Part shown: in pieces, positions 26,217-33,497 of the stretch | How positions within the stretch are numbered: position 1 is the stretch's first letter | How the letters are laid out: each line of letters begins with the position of its first letter | Source of the DNA: Aphanocapsa lilacina HA4352-LM1 | Lineage (GTDB): Bacteria > Cyanobacteriota > Cyanobacteriia > Gloeobacterales > Gloeobacteraceae | DNA: 36,034 bases | NCBI GenBank assembly: GCA_019359725.1 | Contig: JAHHGR010000049.1 | Coordinates: 1 to 36,034, forward strand | Direction of reading: 5' to 3' | The notes under the pieces: generated by a model | What the model was told of the DNA's origin: nothing | The model's database searches: none | What the model saw: only the letters and a program-made list of their open reading frames with translations | Program-made: the position numbers and the translations under genes

Positions 26217-27430
26217 AAGGAGGATATGGCCCCGGCGGCGTCCGGCTCGCCCACGCCCTTCAGTTCAAAAATCCGGGCGATCACCTCGGCCACCACCCGG
26301 TCGGGTGTGGACGCCCCAGCAGTCACCCCGACGGTCACCGCCCCGGCCGGAAGCCAGTTTTTGGTGCGCACCAGCGATTTGCTGTGCAAGTCGCGGTGCT
26401 CGATAAATTGCGCCGAGACCAGACGGTCAGCCCCGTCGATGTGAAAGGAAGGCAAACCCCGCTCGACGGCAATCTCCTGCAGGTGGGTGGTGTTGGAGGA
26501 GTTGTAGCCGCCGATGACGACCAGCAGATCCAGCGGCTCCTCGACGAGCTTGAACATGGCGTCCTGGCGCTCCTGGGTAGCGTCGCAGATCGTGTCGTGG
26601 CTCATGAAGTGGTCGGCCAGGTTCGCAGGGCCGTAGCGGCGCATCATCGTGCGCTCGAACAACTTGCCGATGCGCTCGGTCTCGCCCTTGAGCATCGTGG
26701 TCTGGTTGGCAATGCCGACGCGCACCAGGTCGCGGTCGGGGTCGAAGCCCTCGCAAGCCGCCGGGCCGAAGTGGGCCAAAAACGCCCGGCGATCGCCGCC
26801 GTCGAGGATGTAGTCGCACACCTGCTGGGCCTCTTCCAGGTTGAGCACCACCAGATAGCGGCGGGCCCGCGAAGCGGTCGCCACCGTCTCCTCGTGCTGG
26901 TACTTGCCGTGAATGATTGAGGTGAATTCAGCCCGGTCGTACTTGCCCACCCGGTTCCAAACCGCCGAGACCCAGGGGCAGGTGGTATCGACGATGACGC
27001 AGTTTTTCGCATCGAGAATCTGCATCTCCTGGGTGGAAGCGCCGAAGGCGGGCAAGATCACCACGTCCGCCTCGCTGACTCGATCAAAGTTTTTTGGCAC
27101 GCGCCGCCCGCTTTCGTCTTCGTCAAGAAAGCGGATGCCCATCGCGCGCAGGTGCTGGTTGACCAGCGGGTTGTGGATGATCTCGTTGGTGATCCATAGC
27201 TGGCGGTCGGGAAACATCCGGTGCGTCTCGTAGGCCATCGAGACGGCCTTATCGACCCCCCAGCAGAAGCCGAACGCCTCCGCCAGGCGAATAGTCACCC
27301 CGCCGCGCTGCAGTGTGTAGCTGTTGGCGCGAATTTCGTGGATGAGCGGAGATTCGTACTCCGCCTTGAGATCGTCCTGCACCGCAGCTTTAAGACCGAA
27401 ACCCTTGCGGAAGTAATTTTTGGACTGCAT
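26207..27430 (-). CDS. ispH: 4-hydroxy-3-methylbut-2-enyl diphosphate reductase
   Basis: 407 residues, the longer cyanobacterial/plant form of IspH (LytB). Cluster-binding Cys are visible: C56 ([11 protein letters not shown]), C151 (DTTCPWV) and C282 (DTICDATQ). HNPLV and [11 protein letters not shown] are substrate-binding segments. It performs the last step of the MEP pathway, forming IPP and DMAPP for carotenoids, phytol and quinones. The ATG at 27430 is chosen over an in-frame TTG at 27436 because GGAG lies about 8 nt before it. It is the last gene of the minus-strand operon, 28 bp after thiL. Confidence 0.96.
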   Translation of the reverse strand: MQSKNYFRKGFGLKAAVQDDLKAEYESPLIHEIRANSYTLQRGGVTIRLAEAFGFCWGVDKAVSMAYETHRMFPDRQLWITNEIIHNPLVNQHLRAMGIRFLDEDESGRRVPKNFDRVSEADVVILPAFGASTQEMQILDAKNCVIVDTTCPWVSAVWNRVGKYDRAEFTSIIHGKYQHEETVATASRARRYLVVLNLEEAQQVCDYILDGGDRRAFLAHFGPAACEGFDPDRDLVRVGIANQTTMLKGETERIGKLFERTMMRRYGPANLADHFMSHDTICDATQERQDAMFKLVEEPLDLLVVIGGYNSSNTTHLQEIAVERGLPSFHIDGADRLVSAQFIEHRDLHSKSLVRTKNWLPAGAVTVGVTAGASTPDRVVAEVIARIFELKGVGEPDAAGAISSLAL

Positions 27431-27458
27431 CGGCAACTCCAGGGCCTACACCGCCATT

Positions 27459-28445
27459 TTACGGTCGATTGAAGTGCTCGAAGCCGGGGGCTTCGAGCGG
27501 CCGGTCTTCGGTGTCCACAACCTGGTCTCCCGCCACCGCCTGCCCGACGATCGCCCCGCCGATAGCGATCGCTGCGAGCCGTTCCACCAGTTGCACCGCG
27601 GCATCAGGCTCCAGCGCAATCAACAGCTCGTAATCCTCGCCGCCCCCGAGCGCCCAGGCGGTGGCCTGCTCCCCAGCTACCTGCAGCGTCGCCACGTCGA
27701 TAGGCAGGGCCGCCAGGTCCACCACCGCACCGCAGCCGCTTTGGGCGCACACCTGGGCAATCGCATCGGTGAGGCCGTCGCTGGTATCCATAGCGGCGGC
27801 CCGCCCGCTCAGCGCAAAGACGAGCGGCGGCACCTCCAGGCGTGGCTTGGGTCGCCGGTGGGCGGCCACCACCGCTTCGCGCACCGGCTTGCCAAGGTGG
27901 GCGTAGCGCTCCGCCTCGAGCAGCACCGCGAGGCCCGCCCGCGAAGCGCCCAGATGTCCTGTCACTACCAGCGCGTCCCCCGGCCGGGCGGCGTTGCGCC
28001 TGAGTATCCGGTGCGGATCGACCGTACCGAGGGCAGTGACCGCCACGGTGCGGCTTTTGGCCCGGCAGGTGTCTCCCCCCAGCAGCAAGGCTCCCACCGG
28101 CGCGCTGCAGGCGGTGAACCCTTCATAGAACGCTTCCACCCACTCGACGCTCGTACCGGGGCTCAGCCCCAACCCGACGAGCATGCCGGACGGAGCGGCA
28201 CCCATGGCCGCCAGATCCGAGAGGTTGGCCGCGGCGGAGCGCCAGCCCACATCGAAGGGGCCGGTGGTGCGGTCGCTAAAGTGCACATCTTCGAAGAGCA
28301 GATCGGTGGTGGCCACCAGCGCCCCCGAACCGGGCGCAATCACCGCCGCATCGTCACCCCCCGGCACCAGGAGGTGTGGGGCATGGCCGAAAAAGCGCCC
28401 GAGCCGGGCAATCAGCCCCCGCTCACCCAGTTCGGCAATATCCAC
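27459..28445 (-). CDS. thiL: Thiamine-monophosphate kinase
   Basis: A 328-residue ThiL. Seen: GDDAAVI near the N-terminus, LVATTDLLFEDVHF, a WRSAAANLSDLAAMGAAP segment, LLGGDTCRA, AMDTSDGLTDAI and GGGEDYELLIAL. These are the ATP, Mg and substrate-binding motifs of the PurM/ThiL fold. It makes thiamine diphosphate from the monophosphate. The start is GTG at 28445, directly after the TAG of tic20 (28446-28448), which suggests translational coupling. ispH follows 28 bp downstream. Confidence 0.96.
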   Translation of the reverse strand: MDIAELGERGLIARLGRFFGHAPHLLVPGGDDAAVIAPGSGALVATTDLLFEDVHFSDRTTGPFDVGWRSAAANLSDLAAMGAAPSGMLVGLGLSPGTSVEWVEAFYEGFTACSAPVGALLLGGDTCRAKSRTVAVTALGTVDPHRILRRNAARPGDALVVTGHLGASRAGLAVLLEAERYAHLGKPVREAVVAAHRRPKPRLEVPPLVFALSGRAAAMDTSDGLTDAIAQVCAQSGCGAVVDLAALPIDVATLQVAGEQATAWALGGGEDYELLIALEPDAAVQLVERLAAIAIGGAIVGQAVAGDQVVDTEDRPLEAPGFEHFNRP

Positions 28446-28925
28446 CTAGCGCAGCTGGCTGTAGACCACCTCGGAGATGGTAGGCACTTCCGCGTAGCGG
28501 CCCAGCAGACTCTGGACAATGCCGTAGATGCCGAAGGCGAAGATGCCCAAGAAGATCGTATTGCCGAGGGTCTGCTGGATGACGTCGATGCCGGGCAAGA
28601 AGGCGAACATGTTGACCAACAGCGGCAGCACCAGCGAAAACAGCGACAGGATGATGCCCACCAACAGCGCCTGGAAGACATTGAAGCGAATGAAGTGGCT
28701 GATGTTGGTGTTATTGACCACCAGGGCAAACAGGGCAATAAAGACAGCGAGGCCGATAAAGCCCGAGTTGAGAAAGTTGATGGGTGCCAGAATCTGGATG
28801 ACGGCGCCGAGGCCCAACTGGCTGAGCAAGGTGACGCCATAGCCTAGTGAGGCCGCCATGGGAAGCAAATACGGGAGGCTTGCGAAGATGCGATCACTTG
28901 GAGAAGTACTGCCGCGCCAGCTCAT
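28446..28925 (-). CDS. Tic20/Ycf60-like membrane protein
   Basis: A 159-residue protein with an N-terminal SDRIFASLPYLLPMAASLGYG segment, about four transmembrane helices, HFIRFNVFQALLVGI and a C-terminal YAEVPTISEVVYSQLR. This matches the cyanobacterial Tic20 family, the ancestor of the chloroplast inner-envelope import channel component. Its role in cyanobacteria is not settled. It is fourth in the operon, 26 bp after a small Cys-rich gene, with its stop touching the thiL start. Confidence 0.9.
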   Translation of the reverse strand: MSWRGSTSPSDRIFASLPYLLPMAASLGYGVTLLSQLGLGAVIQILAPINFLNSGFIGLAVFIALFALVVNNTNISHFIRFNVFQALLVGIILSLFSLVLPLLVNMFAFLPGIDVIQQTLGNTIFLGIFAFGIYGIVQSLLGRYAEVPTISEVVYSQLR

Positions 28926-28951
28926 AACAAATCTCGTCTATTGAATTAGGA

Positions 28952-29155
28952 CTATCGGATCTGGGCAAGGTGAAAACCCATGCGACAGCGATACCGGCCG
29001 GCGTGGGGCGAGGATATCTCCTCGCTTGCACACAGCAGACGCTCGCCGCGGTGTCGGGGGCGCCCCTGCTGGTCGGCGTAGAAACACACGGTGCAAACCG
29101 GCTCCGCCGATGTAACCGTGTCGCGCAACAGCAGTACCAGCCGGGTCTCCTCCAC
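28952..29155 (-). CDS. Small four-cysteine protein (67 aa)
   Basis: Starting at GTG 29155 (GGGGA about 6 nt upstream), the 67 residues have C21-x2-C24, C42 and C57, suggesting a zinc or Fe-S site. A longer version from an ATG at 29200 adds 15 residues. It lies between the octanoyltransferase and tic20 genes in the same direction with short gaps (49 and 26 bp). Not recognised as a known family. Confidence 0.5.
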   Translation of the reverse strand: MEETRLVLLLRDTVTSAEPVCTVCFYADQQGRPRHRGERLLCASEEISSPHAGRYRCRMGFHLAQIR

Positions 29156-29204
29156 GGTTTGTCCCCTTGCTCCCCTACATTCTGCCTTACGTGTGTCCAT
29201 CCGT

Positions 29205-29924
29205 CTAACCGCAGCGCCAACGAGCCCGGCCCTGGGCCAGCCACTGCCGCTCCCATTCGCTCCACTCTCCCGACACGACAGCCGTTTGCCATTCGGCGGC
29301 CCAGGCCGCCGTCAGTGAGGCTATGACTGTGTCTACGATCAGATCCGGTTGGATTTCAGCAAGGCCCACCACCGCCTCGGGAGCCTGCTCAGGAAAAAGC
29401 CGCGCAAGCCGTTCCCGGTTGGGTGCCAGTAAAATCGCGCCGTGCTGCAGTACGGTGTCACCCCGGCGCACCTGGGCGCTACCCACCAGTTTGCGCCCCC
29501 GCCAGAGCAGGTCCGCCGAGGTGGTACTGCTGAAGCAGCCGGGCCGACGGACGTACTCACGTCCTCCCCGACCGAAACCGACTTCGATGCCCAGATTCGC
29601 CAGTCCCCTCACCAAAAAGGCACACAGCCGGGCATAGGTTTGGCCGGTCGAGCCGCTCAGGCCGCGCACGGCGACGGCGTAGGTGAGATCGCCCTCGTGC
29701 CAGACCGCCCGGCCGCCGGTCGGGCGGCGCACCTTCGGGAGCGCCCGCCAGTGTTCCGGAAAAACGTTCTGGTGAAATCCGAGCGAAAGGGTGGGACGTG
29801 CCCAGGCGTAAAACCGCAGGCTGGGCGGGCTCACCCCCTGGCGCAGTGCTTCGAGCATCGCTTCGTCGGCAGCCATCAGCGCGTCGCCTTCGGCGCGCTC
29901 AAAGGGCAGCAGGCGGAAGTTCAA
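29205..29924 (-). CDS. LipM-like octanoyltransferase / lipoate-protein ligase family
   Basis: 239 residues of the biotin/lipoate protein ligase fold. Seen: LRFYAWARPTLSLGFHQ, RRPTGGRAVWHEGDLTYAV (67-85), C130 in GCFSSTTSADLL and K145 in GRKLVGSAQVRR-x5-LQHGAILL. A Cys at this place is the acyl-accepting nucleophile of LipM octanoyltransferases, so LipM is a better call than an ATP-dependent ligase. The start is taken as TTG at 29924, overlapping the TGA of the upstream gene (TTGA). An ATG at 29876 is an alternative, but it would remove FRLLPFERA, which fits the family. It would attach octanoyl groups to lipoyl domains of 2-oxoacid dehydrogenases or GcvH. Confidence 0.82.
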   Translation of the reverse strand: MNFRLLPFERAEGDALMAADEAMLEALRQGVSPPSLRFYAWARPTLSLGFHQNVFPEHWRALPKVRRPTGGRAVWHEGDLTYAVAVRGLSGSTGQTYARLCAFLVRGLANLGIEVGFGRGGREYVRRPGCFSSTTSADLLWRGRKLVGSAQVRRGDTVLQHGAILLAPNRERLARLFPEQAPEAVVGLAEIQPDLIVDTVIASLTAAWAAEWQTAVVSGEWSEWERQWLAQGRARWRCG

Positions 29925-30403
29925 GCCGGAAAAGGGGCGGTCCCGCCGAACTGCTCGATGAGCGGCTCGTCGTACTCGTCCGCCAGGGTCGCCACGATCG
30001 TGATCGCCCGCGAAATTTCGGCGGGGTCGAGGCTGTCGAGGGTACGCATCGTGTGCAAAGCCACCTCGTTTTCGCGCAGGCAAAAGCGCGCCTCCCAGGT
30101 CTCAAGCCAGTTGGAGCGCAAGAGGTGCGCGTAAAGCTCGCCGGTTTTGGCGGGATTCTCAGGCAATTTCATCACCGGCGCCCAGACCGTGAGCGTGTCG
30201 TCGTTCGATTCACCGCTCATCACCACGAAGACGCGCACGGTGCCGTACTTGAAAATCCACATCAGCCCTTTGTCGCTTTCTTTGAGTTGGGCAAAGCGAA
30301 CCGAGCCCTCCATGGCCAGACTGGCGATCACCGCTTCCACTTCCTCGCGGTGGGTGGCGAGGTGAAGCTCTGCGTTGCTAACCGCTTCTTCGTGCGTGGT
30401 CAT
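29921..30403 (-). CDS. YbjN-domain protein
   Basis: 160 residues. The YbjN/type III chaperone-like fold is suggested by VRFAQLKESDKGLMWIFKYGTVRVFVV, AHLLRSNWLETWEARFCLRENEVALHT and a C-terminal ISRAITIVATLADEYDEPLIEQFGG. AAGGAGAGG lies about 9 nt before the ATG at 30403; the open frame further upstream lacks coding character. It is first in the probable operon that runs to ispH. YbjN proteins are small and of uncertain function, in some cases linked to stress or regulation. Confidence 0.8.
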   Translation of the reverse strand: MTTHEEAVSNAELHLATHREEVEAVIASLAMEGSVRFAQLKESDKGLMWIFKYGTVRVFVVMSGESNDDTLTVWAPVMKLPENPAKTGELYAHLLRSNWLETWEARFCLRENEVALHTMRTLDSLDPAEISRAITIVATLADEYDEPLIEQFGGTAPFPA

Positions 30404-30433
30404 CCTGTGTGCCTCTCCTTGCCCTGTCGGGCA

Positions 30434-30493
30434 GGTACCGTCTGCTATTTTGGCCCATCCTGGGTACTCTACCAGGATTGAGGCACCGTCTGC
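30434..30493. promoter_or_regulatory. Repeats and dyad in the ybjN-crp divergent gap
   Basis: GGTACCGTCTGC at 30434-30445 recurs as GGCACCGTCTGC at 30482-30493 (11 of 12). Between them is CCTGG-N8-CCAGG at 30459-30476. They lie in the 145-bp gap between divergent genes and could bind a regulator, perhaps the adjacent CRP/FNR-type protein. Unproven. Confidence 0.3.
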
Positions 30494-30548
30494 ATGTCGC
30501 CTGGGCGGCATCTCGTCGCTATCATAATAAGGACCTGCAAAGCGCTTT

Positions 30549-31241
30549 ATGGTAACTGTCTCCGCCTTGGGTTCATCACTTCTGGAAGTTCTCGCGGCCG
30601 AAGAACGCAAGCGCATCTTGAGCCTTTGCCAGAAGATCAGCCTGCGGCCCGGCGAAGCCGTGGCCACCGACACCGCCGGCCCGATTGTTTATCTGGTCGA
30701 GGCGGGGGCGTTTATCGAGCGCATCTACTACGGAGCGCGCGCCGTGCCGATTGTGCACGTCACCGGCCCGGGGGATCTGCTGCAGGCCAATCGCCTGTTT
30801 GTCTCCTCCAGCCTCTACCGCAACGAACTGCGCGCCATCCACATCGAGAACAACAGCCTGCTGGCCTGGCCGGCGGCCGACTTTTTGGCGGCGCTGCGCA
30901 CCACCCCCGAGGGACTTTTGTACCTGTGTTCCTGGAGCAACCAGCAAATTCAGACCAGCCGGGTGCAACTGTACGAGACGGTCGCTCACTCCGCCTACTA
31001 CCGCCTAGTCAATCTGCTCGCCAGCCTCGCCAACCGCTACGGCTACCGCAACTCCAACGGCTCGACGGTGCTGTTGCCCCTCAAGCTCACCGTCAAGGAC
31101 ATCAGCGAGTGCATCAACGTCTCGCGCGAAACCGGCTCCAGTTTGTTCAACAAACTGCGGCGGCGCGGCGTGGTCGGGGCCGGTAAATTCATCAAAGTCG
31201 AGCTGTCCAAACTCAGCGAGTACGCCGCCACGCTCGAATAA
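30549..31241 (+). CDS. CRP/FNR-family transcriptional regulator
   Basis: 230 residues: an N-terminal cyclic-nucleotide-binding-like beta-roll (30-115), a long dimer helix (about 128-165) and a C-terminal winged helix with recognition region LTVKDISECINVSRETGSSLFNKLRR (180-205; given as a range of motifs). The usual cAMP-binding RSA motif is not visible and there are no FNR-type cluster Cys, so the ligand is unknown. The HTH does not look like NtcA. The ribosome site AAGGA is far from the ATG (about 14 nt). It is divergent from the ybjN operon. Confidence 0.85.
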   Translation: MVTVSALGSSLLEVLAAEERKRILSLCQKISLRPGEAVATDTAGPIVYLVEAGAFIERIYYGARAVPIVHVTGPGDLLQANRLFVSSSLYRNELRAIHIENNSLLAWPAADFLAALRTTPEGLLYLCSWSNQQIQTSRVQLYETVAHSAYYRLVNLLASLANRYGYRNSNGSTVLLPLKLTVKDISECINVSRETGSSLFNKLRRRGVVGAGKFIKVELSKLSEYAATLE

Positions 31242-31297
31242 GCCCCCAGCCGGAACAGCCCGGTACAATGGGAGCCGGACGCATTGCACCGATCCCC

Positions 31298-31591
31298 ATG
31301 AGCGCACCCACCCCCTCGCTTGTCTCGCAACTGGCCCAGAGCATTCTGCTGCGCGACTTTCGGGAACGGCAGTTCAAAAGCCGCTTTGCGGTGCGCCGCG
31401 TGGGGCAGCCCTCCTGGCGCGCAGCCCGCCTGTGCTTCTCGCCCAGTTTGGCCCCGGGCACCGAGGCAATCTGCCCCGGCTGCCGCAACTACGCCCACTC
31501 GCCGATGCTGGTGTGCGCCATCTATCCCCATGGACCGGGGGACGCCTTCTGCCGCGACTTTCAGCCGGGAGAACCGCCCGAGGCGCTATGA
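31298..31591 (+). CDS. Small four-cysteine protein (97 aa)
   Basis: 97 residues with C59-x2-C62-x10-C73-x11-C85, ending CPGCRNYAHSPMLVCAIYP and then CRDFQP. The pattern C-x2-C...LVCA-hP-GP...C-[RP]-D is one I associate with small cyanobacterial proteins of unknown function; it may bind a metal. An earlier ATG at 31268 adds 10 residues. TACAAT at 31262-31267 could be a -10 or belong to the start region. Its 3' end overlaps the convergent TetR gene by 6 bp. Confidence 0.65.
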   Translation: MSAPTPSLVSQLAQSILLRDFRERQFKSRFAVRRVGQPSWRAARLCFSPSLAPGTEAICPGCRNYAHSPMLVCAIYPHGPGDAFCRDFQPGEPPEAL

Positions 31592-32221
31592 TTCGGGCCG
31601 GGCGACCACACCGTGCAAAAAGATATCGCTGATGCCACGTACCATCTCGTCCATCTCCAGGAGCTGGCCGATACTGCCACCGCCGCTCATCGTCTGGTCG
31701 CTGAAGCCCGCGATCGTGAACATCCCCAAAAACACCCGCGCTACCACCTTCGGATTCATCGGGCGGTAGGCGCCCCGGTCCATGGCCGTCTGGAAAAAAT
31801 CCTCGGCGACATCGAGCATGCGGGCGATCACCTCGCTGTGCACCCGGTCGCGCAGGTCCGGATGGAACTGCGCTTCAAAAAAGCACACTTTCATCAGGTC
31901 CATATTCGTGTGCATGTCGCGCATGCGGTTGCGCATGACGTTCTCGACGTGGGTATAGCTCGCCATCTGGCTCAGTTCGGTCAGCAAATCGGTGAGAATC
32001 GTCACCCAACCGCTGGTCACCAGTTCGATAAGAATGTCTTTTTTGGTCGGAAAGTACCGGAAGATCGTCCCCTCGGCGATCCCCGCCCGCTTGGCAATCT
32101 GACTGGTCGGCGTGTTACCAAAGCCTTGTTGCGCAAACAGATGCTGGGAAGCATCGAGAATCTTGCGGCGATTGTCTGTAGATGGGGCCTCTTCGCGGAG
32201 GGCCGGTCTGAAAAAGCGCAT
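31586..32221 (-). CDS. TetR-family transcriptional regulator
   Basis: 211 residues. The N-terminal HTH (residues 18-65: RRKILDASQHLFAQQGF, then TSQIAKRAGIAEGTIFRYF and PTKKDIL) is classical TetR/AcrR. The C-terminal ligand domain is of a common all-helical type. GGAGG lies 10 nt before the ATG. It is divergent from the multicopper oxidase across a 197-bp gap, so control of the iron cluster is a reasonable inference. The inducer is unknown. Confidence 0.9.
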   Translation of the reverse strand: MRFFRPALREEAPSTDNRRKILDASQHLFAQQGFGNTPTSQIAKRAGIAEGTIFRYFPTKKDILIELVTSGWVTILTDLLTELSQMASYTHVENVMRNRMRDMHTNMDLMKVCFFEAQFHPDLRDRVHSEVIARMLDVAEDFFQTAMDRGAYRPMNPKVVARVFLGMFTIAGFSDQTMSGGGSIGQLLEMDEMVRGISDIFLHGVVARPES

Positions 32222-32418
32222 GGTCCAACGCCTCCAAGGTGAGTCTCTGCGGGTATCCTAACCGCACGAAATGTTTATTCTCGAAAAAGGACCACATACT
32301 GACGCAAGAGTTTACGTTCCTTGACATAGGACACGCACCATCTTTACCAGTTGCGCAGGACACTACTAAAAGAACGCGGCTGTTTGAGTTAGAACTGATT
32401 TGTACATTTGCCGGGCCA
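32222..32418. promoter_or_regulatory. Divergent promoter region of tetR and the ferroxidase-permease genes
   Basis: 197 bp between divergent starts. It contains TTGACA near 32320-32325 and AT-rich stretches. No perfect operator dyad was found, and no -10 element at the right spacing is convincing. A TetR site is expected here from family habit only. Confidence 0.4.
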
Positions 32419-33429
32419 ATGAAACTTCGAAGGCGGCAGTTGATCGGCTGGGGTGCGGCGGGGGCCGGGGCCGTAGCGGCGGCGGCGACACTGCCGGGGC
32501 TGTGGCGCCAGTGGCAGAGCGCCCGGGTGCCGCCTTTACCTGAGAGTGCCCCGCCGGTAAGCGGCATGCAGCCACTGGCGCTGTTGCGCGAATTTGACTA
32601 CGGCACCCTCAAGCAAGAAAACGGCCGCACCGTGCGCGAATTTCGCATCGAAGCGCGCACCAATGCCATCCAGCTCAACCCGGCCGTTTCCTTCGTGAGC
32701 TGGAATTTCAACGGGCGCGTGCCGGGTCCGACTTTGCGGGTCAAAGCCGGCGAGCGGGTGCGGGTGCTGTTTGTCAACCGGGGCGGCCACGCCCATTCGA
32801 TGCACTTTCACGGCATCCACGCGAGCGCCATGGACGGCGTGCGCCCGGTGCGCAACGGCGCTGCGACGATTTACGAGTTCGACGCCGAGCCGTTTGGGGT
32901 GCACCTCTACCACTGCCACGTCTCGCCGGTGGCCCGCCACGTGAGCAAAGGACTCTACGGTCTATTCATCGTCGATCCGCCCGGGGGAAGACCGCCCGCC
33001 GACGAGATGGCCCTGGTGATGGGCGGCTTCGACCTCAACGACGACGGCCGCAACGACATCTACGCCTTCAACGGCGTGCCCAACTACTACCTGCGCCACC
33101 CCATCCCCGTCTACCAGCATCAGCCTCTGCGGCTCTATTTGCTCAATATGATCGAGTGGGACGCGGCGGTCACCTTTCATCTGCACGCCAATTTTTTCAA
33201 ACTGTTGCGCAGCGGCCGCACCCTCGCCGCCGCCGAGGAGGCGGACGTGGTCACCATGGGCACCGCCGAGCGCCACATTCTCGAATTTGCCTACCGCGAC
33301 CCTGGCATCTATATGTTCCACCCCCACCAGGACGCGATCGCCGAAAACGGCTGCATGGGGCAGTTCCGGGTGCTGCCCATGGACGGCTCGGCCACCCCGG
33401 TTGAGCCTGTCCACGGCGGCCACGGCTGA
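32419..33429 (+). CDS. Tat-exported two-domain multicopper oxidase (ferroxidase candidate)
   Basis: 336 residues. The N-terminus MKLRRRQLIGWGAAGAG is a Tat-type signal. The eight His of a trinuclear copper centre are present as H129-x-H131 (MHFHG), H165-C-H167, H254-x-H256 (FHLHANFF) and H301-x-H303 (MFHPHQD). The type 1 copper ligands are H126, C166 and H174, with Leu179 where nitrite reductases have Met. That makes it an oxygen-reducing two-domain oxidase and not NirK. The start at 32419 removes 60 unlike upstream codons. It precedes an HhH lipoprotein and an FTR1 permease, so iron oxidation, as by Fet3, is the best guess. Copper resistance is an alternative. Confidence 0.9.
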   Translation: MKLRRRQLIGWGAAGAGAVAAAATLPGLWRQWQSARVPPLPESAPPVSGMQPLALLREFDYGTLKQENGRTVREFRIEARTNAIQLNPAVSFVSWNFNGRVPGPTLRVKAGERVRVLFVNRGGHAHSMHFHGIHASAMDGVRPVRNGAATIYEFDAEPFGVHLYHCHVSPVARHVSKGLYGLFIVDPPGGRPPADEMALVMGGFDLNDDGRNDIYAFNGVPNYYLRHPIPVYQHQPLRLYLLNMIEWDAAVTFHLHANFFKLLRSGRTLAAAEEADVVTMGTAERHILEFAYRDPGIYMFHPHQDAIAENGCMGQFRVLPMDGSATPVEPVHGGHG

Positions 33430-33497
33430 GGCTTCGTGGTTACAAAATAGTTGCGAGTGATTACTATTAACAACGGGACCGATCTTGCCGGGAGACC

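Noticed and set aside
27420..28847. 475-codon open frame on the plus strand across thiL and tic20
   Set aside because: Gln/Arg/His-rich filler typical of antisense high-GC frames; both opposite genes are clear family members.
30549..31241. NtcA or cAMP receptor
   Set aside because: No cAMP-binding RSA motif is visible, the HTH is not of the NtcA type, and the effector is therefore left open.
32419..33429. Copper nitrite reductase (NirK)
   Set aside because: The eight trinuclear-centre His and the missing axial Met show an oxygen-reducing multicopper oxidase.
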